NCBI GenBank assembly: GCA_963754285.1
Contig: CAVWFN010000006.1
Coordinates: forward strand, 1 to 64,000
Length of the DNA: 64,000 nucleotides
DNA from: RYN-133 sp963754285
GTDB lineage: Bacteria > Actinomycetota > Actinomycetes > Mycobacteriales > Jatrophihabitantaceae
Direction of reading: 5' to 3'
The notes beneath the pieces are model-generated. The model searched no databases. It saw nothing but the letters and a program-made list of their open reading frames with translations, and was not told the origin of the DNA. A program made the translations under genes and the position numbers. Positions 8,950 to 18,096 of the stretch are shown one piece after another; the stretch's first letter is position 1; each line of letters opens with the position of its first letter.

Positions 8950-8970
8950 ACAATACCTCTGAGGTATTGT
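8950..8970. promoter_or_regulatory. 21-bp perfect palindrome upstream of sulfotransferase (candidate operator)
   Basis: Arms ACAATACCTC and GAGGTATTGT around a single T, AT-rich against a GC-rich background. It lies 31 bp before the GTG start, with TATAGATTTAAT between it and the start that could hold a -10-like element, and GGAGG just ahead of the start. The geometry fits a dimeric repressor site. Confidence 0.55.
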
Positions 8971-9001
8971 CGATGCGACATATAGATTTAATGGAGGTCC
9001 C

Positions 9002-9955
9002 GTGGCTCTCCCCGACTTCCTCGTCATCGGCGCGCCGAAAGCCGGCTCGACGGCCGTCCACGAGGCCCTCGTCCAGCATCCGCAACTGTTCCTGTCGACG
9101 CCTAAGGAAACCAAGCACTTCCTGACCGGCGGTATCCGCCCGCGTCGCGACGAGCAGCGCGGGCCCGGCGACGCGCACAGCGCCCGCGAATGGGTGTGGC
9201 AGCGCGAGCGGTACGAGAGACTCTTCGACGCCGCGCCGCCCGGCACGCTGCGCGGCGAGAGCACGCCGTTCTACCTCTGGGACAAGGCGGCGCACCTGCG
9301 CATCCACGATGCGCTCCCGAACGTGAAGCTCATCGCGATTATCAGGGACCCGGTCGACCGCGCTTACTCGAACTGGACGCATCTGTGGTGCGACGGCCTC
9401 GAATACGAGGAGGACTTCGTCATCGCGTGCAGGGAGGAGCCGACTCGCATCGCCGCCGGCTTCGCACCGTTCTGGCGTTACCTCGAGCTCGGCAAGTACG
9501 GCGAGCAGTTCGAGCACCTGTTCCGCGTCTTCGCCCGCGAGCAGGTGCACGTGCTGCGGTACAAGGACCTGGTGGACGAACCGGCCAAGAGCATCGACTC
9601 GATCTGCGAGTTCCTCGGCGTCGAGGCCGGCGTGGTCGACACCATCCCGCACTCCAACCCGTCGGGATGGGCAGACGGCGGCACCCTCAATTCGGCGCTG
9701 CGAGGCGTGGTGCGTGGCGGCGCGGCGGTCGGCTCGTTCCTGCCTCCGCAGGTGTGGCGTCGTGCGCACGCTCCGCTGATCAAGGCGCTGCGCCGCAACA
9801 AGACCCACCGTCCGCAGCTCCAGGTCGAGCAGCGGCGCGAACTCGTCGGGCACTTCCGGCAGGACATCGGCCTGCTCGAGGAGCTACTGGGTCAGCCGTA
9901 TCACGATTGGTTGAGCGACTCGGGACGCGGAACGTACGCCGTGCGCAAGTCGTGA
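9002..9955 (+). CDS. Sulfotransferase (PAPS-dependent)
   Basis: Transfers sulfate from PAPS to an unknown acceptor. The N-terminal 5'-phosphosulfate-binding loop is GAPKAGSTAVHEAL (residues ~10-23), and the 3'-phosphate-binding motif is IIRDPVDRAYSNWTHL near residue 115. The GTG start at 9002 is backed by GGAGG seven bases upstream. 317 residues is usual for the Sulfotransfer_1/heparan-type group. It stands alone on the plus strand behind a perfect palindrome and its 3' end overlaps the convergent glycosidase gene by 55 bp. The substrate cannot be inferred; small actinobacterial members act on sugars, lipids or phenols. Confidence 0.9.
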   Translation: MALPDFLVIGAPKAGSTAVHEALVQHPQLFLSTPKETKHFLTGGIRPRRDEQRGPGDAHSAREWVWQRERYERLFDAAPPGTLRGESTPFYLWDKAAHLRIHDALPNVKLIAIIRDPVDRAYSNWTHLWCDGLEYEEDFVIACREEPTRIAAGFAPFWRYLELGKYGEQFEHLFRVFAREQVHVLRYKDLVDEPAKSIDSICEFLGVEAGVVDTIPHSNPSGWADGGTLNSALRGVVRGGAAVGSFLPPQVWRRAHAPLIKALRRNKTHRPQLQVEQRRELVGHFRQDIGLLEELLGQPYHDWLSDSGRGTYAVRKS

Positions 9956-10842
9956 GCGCCGTCGACGCGTGATGCCTCCCAATAGAGCCGGTAGCCCTCA
10001 GGCAGCTCGACGACGCTGAGATAGCGCACGGTCTGGCCGGCCGGCGTCGGCGGACCGTCGGCGGTGAACGAATCCGGGCCCGCGCCGAACGCGACTCCGG
10101 TGCGCTCGTGCCAGTTCTCCTGCGCGCTCGCGCGGCCGTCGTAGAACGCGAGCCAGCCGCTGTCGACGCCGATCACGCTCGCGATGCGGGTTCCCCGCGA
10201 ATCCCAGCGTCCCGGCGTCGGTACGAGCGCGGCACCGTGCCAGTTCCACGCGATGCCGTCGTCGCTGGTCGCGTACCAGCTGGTCATGCGGTCGGCCTCG
10301 TCGTCGCCGTCGTCGAGCGGGTGGCGACAGGCCCACATCTGCCACTCGGTGCCGGCGCGGTGCACGAGTATGTCCTTCCACGCGGTGGCGTCGTCGCCCG
10401 GCAGCACCATCGTGCGCGCTCCGACCTGGCCGTCGGCGTCGATGTCGACCGCCTCGACCCACCAGTGCTTCGAGTTCCAGGTCGAGCAGCTCACGTACAT
10501 GCGGAACCCGCCGCCGTCGAGCGCGACGATCGCGGGACGCTCCAGCGACGCGCACTCGAACTCGTCACTGGTCACAGTCGCGACCGGCTCGAAGTGCACC
10601 CCGTCGGACGAGCGCGCGAGGACGTTGGCAAACCCGCGGCCCTGGTCGACCGGGCGGCGCAGCCGATAGGCCAGCCAGAACGTGCCGTCCTCGGCGTGGA
10701 CGGCAGACGGGCCGCCGGCCCAGAACCCGACGCCCGATCCTGGTGGTTCGACGGCGGTCTCGACTCCGTTCGCGGAGTCGTTGGCGGCCAGGACGGCAGT
10801 GATGGCAGCACCGACATCGGCGCCGCGGGCAACAGTAGACAT
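9901..10842 (-). CDS. Five-bladed beta-propeller glycosidase-like protein (GH43/GH130/GH32-like)
   Basis: 313 residues rich in the repeat texture of a five-bladed propeller: FWAGGPSAVHAEDGTFWLAYRLR, then SSDGVHFEP, LERPAIVALDGGGFRMYVSCSTW, WKDILVHRAGTEWQMWACRH, SDDGIAWNWHG and GWLAFYDGRAS. The acidic residues common to these hydrolases (Asp/Glu in blades) are plausible but cannot be assigned. No signal peptide, so probably cytoplasmic. It starts 15 bp after the DUF2469 stop and overlaps the sulfotransferase tail by 55 bp on the opposite strand. Exact GH family uncertain. Confidence 0.7.
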   Translation of the reverse strand: MSTVARGADVGAAITAVLAANDSANGVETAVEPPGSGVGFWAGGPSAVHAEDGTFWLAYRLRRPVDQGRGFANVLARSSDGVHFEPVATVTSDEFECASLERPAIVALDGGGFRMYVSCSTWNSKHWWVEAVDIDADGQVGARTMVLPGDDATAWKDILVHRAGTEWQMWACRHPLDDGDDEADRMTSWYATSDDGIAWNWHGAALVPTPGRWDSRGTRIASVIGVDSGWLAFYDGRASAQENWHERTGVAFGAGPDSFTADGPPTPAGQTVRYLSVVELPEGYRLYWEASRVDGAHDLRTAYVPRPESLNQS

Positions 10843-10857
10843 TGCTACAAAGTCTAT

Positions 10858-11178
10858 CTAAAAACCCTGTTTGCCGTCGGGAAGCTCCAGGTCGGGCTTG
10901 TCGAGCTCCTCGATGTTGACGTCCTTGAACGTCAATACGCGCACGGTTTTGACGAAGCGCGCCGGTCGGTACATGTCCCAGACCCACGCATCACGCATGG
11001 TCACCTCGAAGTAGACCTCGCCGTCGGCGTTGCGCGGCTGCAGGTCGACGTCGTTGGTCAGGTAGAAGCGCCGCTCGGTCTCGACGACGTAGGAGAACTG
11101 CGCCGCGATGTCCTTGTACTCGCGGTAGAGCTGCAGCTCCATGTCCGTCTCGTAGTTCTCGAGATCCTCAGCGCTCAC
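10858..11178 (-). CDS. DUF2469 family protein
   Basis: 106-residue acidic protein conserved across actinobacteria directly downstream of rnhB (the Rv2901c position). It begins MSAEDLENYETDMELQLYREYKD and ends DKPDLELPDGKQGF, matching the family end to end. Function unknown. GTG start, 15 bp after the rnhB stop. Confidence 0.9.
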   Translation of the reverse strand: MSAEDLENYETDMELQLYREYKDIAAQFSYVVETERRFYLTNDVDLQPRNADGEVYFEVTMRDAWVWDMYRPARFVKTVRVLTFKDVNIEELDKPDLELPDGKQGF

Positions 11179-11193
11179 TTGTGCGGTCCGTCC

Positions 11194-11910
11194 TCATGCA
11201 ATATCGACTCCTACGTCGTCGAGCACATTGTCCCCCATCAGGTCGCCACCGCGCATCGCGCGCCGCACGTTGACGTAGCGACGGCGGTGCTGCGCGCACG
11301 GGCCCCACTCGACCAGCGCCTGGGCGTGTGAGGAAGTCACGTACCCCTTGTGCTTGGCGAAGTCGTACTGCGGCCACTGCTCGTGCATCTCGGTCATGAT
11401 CGCGTCTCGGGTGACCTTCGCGAGGATGGACGCCGCAGCGATGCACGCAACGGTCGCATCCCCCTTCCACACCGCGGTCGACGGGACGGGCAGCCCGGAC
11501 ACCGGGAAGCCGTCGGTGAGCGCGTACTGCGGCGTAGGTCCGAGCCGTCCGATGGCGCGGCGCATGCCGGCGAGGTTCGCGACATGCAGCCCGTAGGCGT
11601 CGATCTCGTCGGCGGAGACCACGACGATCGAGTACGACACGGCACGTCGCACGACTTCGCCGTAGAGCCGTTCGCGGCGCGCGGCTGTCAGCAGCTTGGA
11701 GTCGGTCAGCCCGTCGATCTCGCCGCGGCGTCCGCGGGGCAACACACAGGCGGCGACCACGAGCGGGCCGGCGCACGCACCGCGGCCCGCCTCGTCGGCG
11801 CCGGCGACCAGGCCGAAGCCGGCCCGCGCCAGAGCCGCTTCGTAAGCGCCGAGGCCGGTGTCGCGACGCACGATCAGCCGCGGCGGGGTTATGGCGGTGG
11901 AACCAGGCAT
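11194..11910 (-). CDS. rnhB: Ribonuclease HII
   Basis: Removes ribonucleotides from DNA and RNA primers from RNA-DNA hybrids. The catalytic DEDD set is visible: GADEAGRGACAGP (Asp-Glu) near residue 38, LTDSKLL, and KGDATVACIAAASILAKVTRD for the third and fourth acidic residues. YDFAKHKGY and GPCAQHRRRY are further RNase HII signatures. 238 residues is a normal length. Position between lepB/NUDIX and DUF2469 is the actinobacterial standard. Confidence 0.94.
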   Translation of the reverse strand: MPGSTAITPPRLIVRRDTGLGAYEAALARAGFGLVAGADEAGRGACAGPLVVAACVLPRGRRGEIDGLTDSKLLTAARRERLYGEVVRRAVSYSIVVVSADEIDAYGLHVANLAGMRRAIGRLGPTPQYALTDGFPVSGLPVPSTAVWKGDATVACIAAASILAKVTRDAIMTEMHEQWPQYDFAKHKGYVTSSHAQALVEWGPCAQHRRRYVNVRRAMRGGDLMGDNVLDDVGVDIA

Positions 11911-11951
11911 GACGGTGCCGAGATTACCGATGCCGGATCACCCGGAACAGT

Positions 11952-12398
11952 TCACCGGGCAAGGATTGCCGCGAGCACGTCGCCGATGTCGGGTGGCACG
12001 AGCAGTTCGTCGGTCGCGCGAAGCTCGGCGACCGTCCACCACCGCGAACCCAGCCAGGTCTCGCGCTCGACGTCGGTCAGCGACTGAGGGTGCACCTCGA
12101 GGCCGTCCGGCACGTGCGCGAGGAAGAAGTGGTCGACCTGGTCGTACTCGATGCCGCGCCACGACCACAGGCGTCGCGTGGTGTGCACCGCCTCGGCATC
12201 GGCGGGCAGATCGATCTCGAGGCCCGTCTCTTCGACGGTCTCGCGGCGGGCAGCTGCACGGGGGTGCTCGCCGTCCTCGACGCCGCCGCCGGGCGTGAGC
12301 CAGTGCGTGCCGCCGTGTTCGAGGCGCTCGTGGATGAGCAGCAGCCGCGCAGATGCGTCGACGAGCAGCATCCGTCCGCCGACGCGAGCGACCGTCAC
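11952..12398 (-). CDS. NUDIX hydrolase
   Basis: 148-residue NUDIX protein. The box GGGVEDGEHPRAAARRETVEETGLEI fits G-x5-E-x7-REUxEExGU at residues ~40-65. The GTG start at 12398 overlaps the lepB stop (GTGA), so the two are translationally coupled. Substrate unknown; RAxLLLIHE and the TPGGGVE context are typical of small (d)NTP or ADP-ribose pyrophosphatases. Confidence 0.88.
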   Translation of the reverse strand: MTVARVGGRMLLVDASARLLLIHERLEHGGTHWLTPGGGVEDGEHPRAAARRETVEETGLEIDLPADAEAVHTTRRLWSWRGIEYDQVDHFFLAHVPDGLEVHPQSLTDVERETWLGSRWWTVAELRATDELLVPPDIGDVLAAILAR

Positions 12399-13498
12399 CG
12401 CCGCTTGCGCCGGCGGCGCAGGACGAAGAAGACCGGCGCGACGACCGCGACCGGGACGAGCCCGGTTCCGGCGAGGCCGGCCGACGCGGTCTCGAACGTC
12501 TTCGGGGTGCCGAGCGTCGTCCACCGCGACGGCGGCCAGGCAATCAGGACGGCCTTGCCGATCACGTCGCTGATCGGGACGGTGGCGGCGGTGGCGTTGC
12601 AGGACGAGTTGTCGGGGCCTTCCGAACCGCCGTCGCCGCAGTGGTAGCGAGAATCGGCGCTGCGGTCACGGTGGTCGCCCATCACCCATAGGCGGCCCTT
12701 GGGCACGGTGATCGGCCCGAACTTGGCCTGCGGGTCGGGGCCGGTCTCGTAGACGTAGGTCTCGTCGAGCTTGCGGTACGGGCCCTTCGGGCCGGAGTTG
12801 CTGATGAACACGTCCCCGGCGGAGTTGCCCTTGACGGTCTGCCCACCGGTGGCGATCACGCGCTTGACCAGCACGAGGCCGTCCGGCGGCACGAAGCCGA
12901 TGAGCTGGCCGAACCCGCGGATGACTCGAAGCACCGGATTGCTCGGGGGCTGCTGCGGCGGCTCGTCGTCCCAACCGGGTGGGGCGTTGAAGACGACGAT
13001 GTCGCCGGGGTGCGGATCGCGGAAGTCGTAGACGATCTTGCTGACGAGGATGCGGTCACCGGAGCAGCCCGGACACCCGTGCAGCGTCTTCTCCATCGAC
13101 TCGGACGGAATGTAGAACGGCTGGACGAGGAACGTCTTGACGAGGATCGCGATGACGATCGCCAGGGCGATCAGCGCCGGGAGTTCCCACCAGGGCGCCT
13201 TGCGTCGCTGCTTGCGCCGCCGGCGCCGTCCGGTTTTCGGTATCGACGACCTTGCGGCGACGGCGCCTGAATCTGGCGGCTCGGTACCCGAGGCCGAACC
13301 GGCCGCGGGTGGCGGTGGGGTCACCGGTGGCGGGTTCTGCGGCGCGACGGAGCCGCCTCGCGGTGTCTCGTCGGCGGCCTCGTCGATGTCGAACGAGTCG
13401 CGCAGGCTGTCAGACTCGGCATGCCGCTCGTGGTGCGCGTCTTCGGCGGAAAAGCCAGATTCGTCGGACGGGTCGTCCGAACGGCTCGAGCCAGTCAT
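12395..13498 (-). CDS. lepB: Signal peptidase I
   Basis: Cleaves Sec and Tat signal peptides at the outer face of the membrane. A long, acidic, Pro-rich cytoplasmic N-terminus (~95 residues, ending in RRRRRKQRRK) precedes the membrane anchor PALIALAIVIAILVKTFLV. Catalytic Ser is in YIPSESMEKTL and catalytic Lys in LVKRVIATGGQTV; the box E motif is GDHRDRSADSR. A second hydrophobic segment near the C-terminus (GTGLVPVAVVAPVFFVL) and an RRRRKRR tail suggest both ends are cytoplasmic. 367 residues, long owing to the N-terminal extension usual in actinobacteria. Confidence 0.94.
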   Translation of the reverse strand: MTGSSRSDDPSDESGFSAEDAHHERHAESDSLRDSFDIDEAADETPRGGSVAPQNPPPVTPPPPAAGSASGTEPPDSGAVAARSSIPKTGRRRRRKQRRKAPWWELPALIALAIVIAILVKTFLVQPFYIPSESMEKTLHGCPGCSGDRILVSKIVYDFRDPHPGDIVVFNAPPGWDDEPPQQPPSNPVLRVIRGFGQLIGFVPPDGLVLVKRVIATGGQTVKGNSAGDVFISNSGPKGPYRKLDETYVYETGPDPQAKFGPITVPKGRLWVMGDHRDRSADSRYHCGDGGSEGPDNSSCNATAATVPISDVIGKAVLIAWPPSRWTTLGTPKTFETASAGLAGTGLVPVAVVAPVFFVLRRRRKRR

Positions 13499-13516
13499 TC
13501 AGCGGCCGGCGCCGCG

Positions 13517-13873
13517 TCAGCGGGCGACGGTTTCCCGCTTCTCCTTGATCTTGGCCTTCTTGCCGCGCAGGTCGCGCAGGTAGTAGAGCTTCGCGCGTCG
13601 GACGTCACCGCGGGTGACGACCTCGATCTTCTCGATGACCGGCGTGTGCACCGGGAAGGTGCGCTCGACGCCGACGCCGAAACTGACCTTGCGCACGGTG
13701 AAGGTCTCGCGGATGCCGCCGCCCTGGCGCCGGATCACAGCGCCTTGGAATACCTGGATGCGGGAGCGGTTGCCCTCGACCACCCGCACGTGCACCTTCA
13801 GGGTGTCGCCGGGACGGAAGTCGGGCACATCGCTGCGCAGCGACTCGGCATCCAGCGTGTCGAGGGTGTTCAT
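13517..13873 (-). CDS. rplS: 50S ribosomal protein L19
   Basis: 118-residue L19 with the hallmark FRPGDTLKVHVRVVEGNRSRIQVFQG and the C-terminal RRAKLYYLRDLRGKKAKIKE. It sits near the 30S-50S interface. Located downstream of trmD after a 137-bp gap and 18 bp before lepB. Confidence 0.97.
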   Translation of the reverse strand: MNTLDTLDAESLRSDVPDFRPGDTLKVHVRVVEGNRSRIQVFQGAVIRRQGGGIRETFTVRKVSFGVGVERTFPVHTPVIEKIEVVTRGDVRRAKLYYLRDLRGKKAKIKEKRETVAR

Positions 13874-14010
13874 CGCGAATTCGCTTTCTTCATCGGCTTC
13901 AGATCAGGGCGTGCGCCATGGCACGCGAGAGGCCCGGCACTACGGCGGGCAACCCCTCGATGATGCCACAACACACGCTCTGGAGTCGCATTGCCCTCAG
14001 CTGCAGCAGG

Positions 14011-14706
14011 TCAGCCCAGCAGATCAGGACGGCGCGCAGCCGTGCGCTCGCGCGACTGCTCGGCCCGCCAGCGCGCGATCTCGCCGTGATGTCCCGACAG
14101 CAGTACCGGCGGGACGTCGAGCCCCCGCCAGCTCGCCGGCTTGGTGTAGGCCGGCGCCTCGAGCAGCCCGGCGGGCCCGGCGCCGAACGAGTCGTCGGGC
14201 GCGGACGCCGCATTGCCCAGAACGCCCGGAAGCAGGCGCGCGACGGCCTCGACGATCACGAGCACCGCGGCCTCTCCACCGGCGAGCACGTAGTCGCCGA
14301 GGCTCACCTCGTCGACCGGCATGCGCGTCGCCGCGTAGTCGAGCACGCGGGCATCGATGCCCTCGTAGCGGCCGCACGCGAACACCAGCCACTCCTCGCC
14401 GGCGTACTGCTCGGCGAGGGCCTGGGTGAACGGGCGCCCGGCGGGCGTCGGCACGACCAGGCGCGGCTGCGGTGCATCGGGCGGGGCGAGCTCGTCCAAC
14501 GCGCGTCCCCACGGTTCGGGGAGCATCACCATGCCGGGTCCGCCGCCGTAGGGAGTGTCATCGACGGTGCGGTGCACGTCGTCGGTCCACGTTCGCAGGT
14601 CGTGGACGCCGAGTTCGAGCCGCCCGCGTTCGATCGCCCGTCCGAGCAGCGAGTGGCGCAGCGGGTCGAGATAGTCGGGAAAGATCGTGACTACATCGAT
14701 CTTCAT
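14011..14706 (-). CDS. trmD: tRNA (guanine-N1)-methyltransferase
   Basis: Methylates G37 of tRNAs reading CNN/CGG codons, preventing frameshifting; SPOUT/trefoil-knot fold. MKIDVVTIFPDYLDP at the start, GGGPGMVMLPEPW, ACGRYEGIDARVLDY and VSLGDYVLAGGEAAVLVIVEA form the conserved SAM knot. The C-terminal VLLSGHHGEIARWR is the tRNA-binding Asp/His region. 231 residues, normal. 24 bp after rimM. Confidence 0.96.
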   Translation of the reverse strand: MKIDVVTIFPDYLDPLRHSLLGRAIERGRLELGVHDLRTWTDDVHRTVDDTPYGGGPGMVMLPEPWGRALDELAPPDAPQPRLVVPTPAGRPFTQALAEQYAGEEWLVFACGRYEGIDARVLDYAATRMPVDEVSLGDYVLAGGEAAVLVIVEAVARLLPGVLGNAASAPDDSFGAGPAGLLEAPAYTKPASWRGLDVPPVLLSGHHGEIARWRAEQSRERTAARRPDLLG

Positions 14707-14730
14707 GGGCCGTCGAGTCTCATGGCGCGC

Positions 14731-15249
14731 CTACAGCTCGAGCAGACCGTCGGGCGGATCGATGACGACCGCGCCTTCGTCCAGATCGACGGTCGGGACG
14801 ATCGCCGAGACGAATGGCACGAGCACCTCGCGGCCCTCGACGTCGACGACGAGGTAGTCGGCGCCGCCGGCGTGCAGGACGTCGCGCACCGGGCCGAGGT
14901 GCGCGCCGGCGACCGTGCTCGCCGCGAGTCCGATCAGGTCGGTGTCGTAGAAGTCGTCCGGGTCGTCGAGGACGGGACGATCGGAGACCGGCAGCAGCAG
15001 TCGCACGCCGCGCAACGCCTCCGCACCCTCGCGGTCGTCGACCGACGCGAACTGCACGACGAGCTTGCCGCCCGCGGTGCTCGACGACGCGACGGTCAGC
15101 GGGCCGGGCTCGGGCGGGTCGGTCGCCAGCACCACGCCGGCGGCGAAGCGTTCGTCCGGGTCATCGGTCCAGGGTTCGACGAAGCAGGCACCGCGCACCC
15201 CGCGCGGCCGGCCGATCCGGCCGACCGCGACGAGGTCGTGTTCGGCCAT
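14731..15249 (-). CDS. rimM: Ribosome maturation factor RimM
   Basis: 16S processing factor that binds S19 and helps assemble the 30S head. The N-terminal VGRIGRPRGVRGACFVEPWTDDPDERF and the PRC-barrel part (DLIGLAASTVAGAHLGPVRDVLHAGGADYLVV) with the VPFVSAIVPTVDLDEGAVVIDPPDGLLEL ending are characteristic. Lies between khpA and trmD in the conserved rpsP operon. Confidence 0.95.
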   Translation of the reverse strand: MAEHDLVAVGRIGRPRGVRGACFVEPWTDDPDERFAAGVVLATDPPEPGPLTVASSSTAGGKLVVQFASVDDREGAEALRGVRLLLPVSDRPVLDDPDDFYDTDLIGLAASTVAGAHLGPVRDVLHAGGADYLVVDVEGREVLVPFVSAIVPTVDLDEGAVVIDPPDGLLEL

Positions 15250-15263
15250 TGCCGATGAGCTGG

Positions 15264-15500
15264 TCAGCGCCTGTCGACGTCGATGACGTCGACGCGGATG
15301 CCCTTGCCGCCCACTCCGTGGACGACCTGGCGCAGCGCCTTGGCGGTACGGCCGTTGCGGCCGATCACCCGGCCCAGATCCTCGGGATGCACGCGCACCT
15401 CGAGCCGCTTGCCGCGGCGGTTGTCGACGAGGTCGACCCGAACGTCGTCGGGGTGGTCGACGATGCCACGGACCAAGTGCTCGAGGGCTTCCTCGAGCAC
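15264..15500 (-). CDS. khpA: KH-domain RNA-binding protein KhpA
   Basis: 78-residue single KH-domain protein; the GxxG-type loop is RVIGRNGRTAKALRQVV. KhpA partners KhpB in RNA binding and has been tied to cell-size control in Gram-positives. GTG start one base past the rpsP stop; ends 14 bp before rimM. Confidence 0.93.
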   Translation of the reverse strand: MLEEALEHLVRGIVDHPDDVRVDLVDNRRGKRLEVRVHPEDLGRVIGRNGRTAKALRQVVHGVGGKGIRVDVIDVDRR

Positions 15501-15501
15501 G

Positions 15502-16056
15502 TCAGCCTTCCGCGGGTGTCTCGGCCGAGGCCTCGGCCGGTGCGTCAGCCTTCTCGGCCGGCGCGCTGTCGGCGCTCGCTTCAGCGGGTGCCGCTGCAGC
15601 TGCCTCGGCAGGTGCCTCGGTCGGTGCCTCGGTCGGCGCGTCGGCGGCCTTCTTCTTGGCCGGGGCCCGCTTCTTCGGCGTGGTCGCCCCGGAAGTCACG
15701 GGGTCGCCGGCGTCGCCGGACACCTCGGCCAGCGCCGCGTTGAACACGGCCTGCTTGTCGGGCTTCGGCTCGGCGACCTTCATCGGGGCCGGCGCAGCTT
15801 CGCCCTTGAACTTCTGCCAGTCGCCGGTGACCTTGAGGATGGCGGCGACGGCCTCGGTCGGCTGCGCGCCGACACCGAGCCAGTAGGCCGCCCGCTCGCC
15901 GTCGACCTTGATGACCGACGGGTCGTTCTTCGGGTGGTACTCGCCGATGGTCTCGATCGCCCGGCCGTCCCGCTTGGTGCGGGAGTCGGCGACCACGATG
16001 CGGTAGTGCGGCTCACGCATCTTGCCCAGACGCATCAGCTTGATCTTCGTTGCCAC
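15502..16056 (-). CDS. rpsP: 30S ribosomal protein S16 with Ala/Pro/Glu-rich C-terminal extension
   Basis: The first ~80 residues are canonical S16 (KIKLMRLGKMREPHYRIVVADSRTKRDGR, AAYWLGVGAQPTEAV). A ~75-residue low-complexity tail of Lys/Ala/Pro/Glu repeats (KKRAPAKKKAADAPTEAPTEAPAEA...) follows; comparable tails are common in actinobacterial S16 and are probably disordered. It is the first gene of the rpsP-khpA-rimM-trmD operon, read leftwards from the 189-bp gap shared with the divergent beta-glucosidase. Confidence 0.95.
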   Translation of the reverse strand: MATKIKLMRLGKMREPHYRIVVADSRTKRDGRAIETIGEYHPKNDPSVIKVDGERAAYWLGVGAQPTEAVAAILKVTGDWQKFKGEAAPAPMKVAEPKPDKQAVFNAALAEVSGDAGDPVTSGATTPKKRAPAKKKAADAPTEAPTEAPAEAAAAAPAEASADSAPAEKADAPAEASAETPAEG

Positions 16057-16245
16057 GAGAGAGGGTGCTCCAGTTTCGCTACGGGTTGGACGGCGCGCGT
16101 CGGCGTGGGGACACCGAATCGGTTCATCCGGATGGACTGGGCGCGGCGTGGTTGAGAGGGACCAGCCGACGCCCGGTACTCAACGCGCCATTGTGCCAGA
16201 CCGCGCAGCCGGGCCCTAAATTCACAGCCTCGGTACGGTCGGAAC

Positions 16246-17652
<1,407 letters not shown>

Positions 17653-17679
17653 GGCGACCTGCCCGGACGCCGGCCTCGG

Positions 17680-17744
17680 CAGTGGTCAGTTCGAGCGTTC
17701 AGTGGTCAGTTGCAGCTGACCACTGAAGGCCGAACTGACCACTG
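17680..17744. repeat. Four-arm nested palindrome, copy D (variant arms)
   Basis: Outer arms CAGTGGTCAGTTCG (17680-17693) and CGAACTGACCACTG (17731-17744) are perfect 14-bp complements. They enclose a second palindrome of the same theme, CAGTGGTCAG/CTGACCACTG (17700-17725). The layout X-X-X'-X' is the same as in the elements at 28586, 35789 and 44399, but the arm sequence differs. It begins 28 bp after the beta-glucosidase stop. Confidence 0.8.
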
Positions 17745-18096
17745 CCGTTAACTCGGCGTTCGCGCGCCGGATCGTGCGGTACGCCACGATGGCGGCGTGC
17801 CTACCGCTCGTGGCGGGTACACCTTGCTAGAAAAGGTGTGGGCCTCGGCGAAGTATGAGTTCGCCGAGGCCCACGGTCAGCTCAGGCGTGACGTCCTGTG
17901 CCGACACGAACTCTCCCCGATCCCCGCGATCGTCACCTGCGGCTGCCTCGGGTTTGACCCCGTGGCCGGTGTCGGTTCTTGTCCGTGCCCCGCCTCTCTT
18001 CGGTTTGACCCTCCGAGCGGCGTGATGCAATTTCTACCCGGTCTCGTGAACGCCCGCAAGCCCCAATATCCAGACCTCTGGTGGAGGGTTAATCGC
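17745..18096. other. Gene-free stretch with two adjacent hairpins
   Basis: No convincing protein in any frame. ACACCTT/AAGGTGT (17819-17839) abuts a strong hairpin with 15-bp perfect arms and a 7-nt loop at 17838-17874 (GTGGGCCTCGGCGAA and its complement). The rest is less GC-rich than the neighbouring genes and contains two GGTTTGACCC-like words. It may be a decayed insertion or an untranslated region between convergent genes. Confidence 0.45.

Noticed and set aside
8060..9853. Long minus-strand frame continuing through the sulfotransferase region
   Set aside because: Only its 3' part (from GTG 8851) looks like protein; upstream it is antisense to the sulfotransferase.
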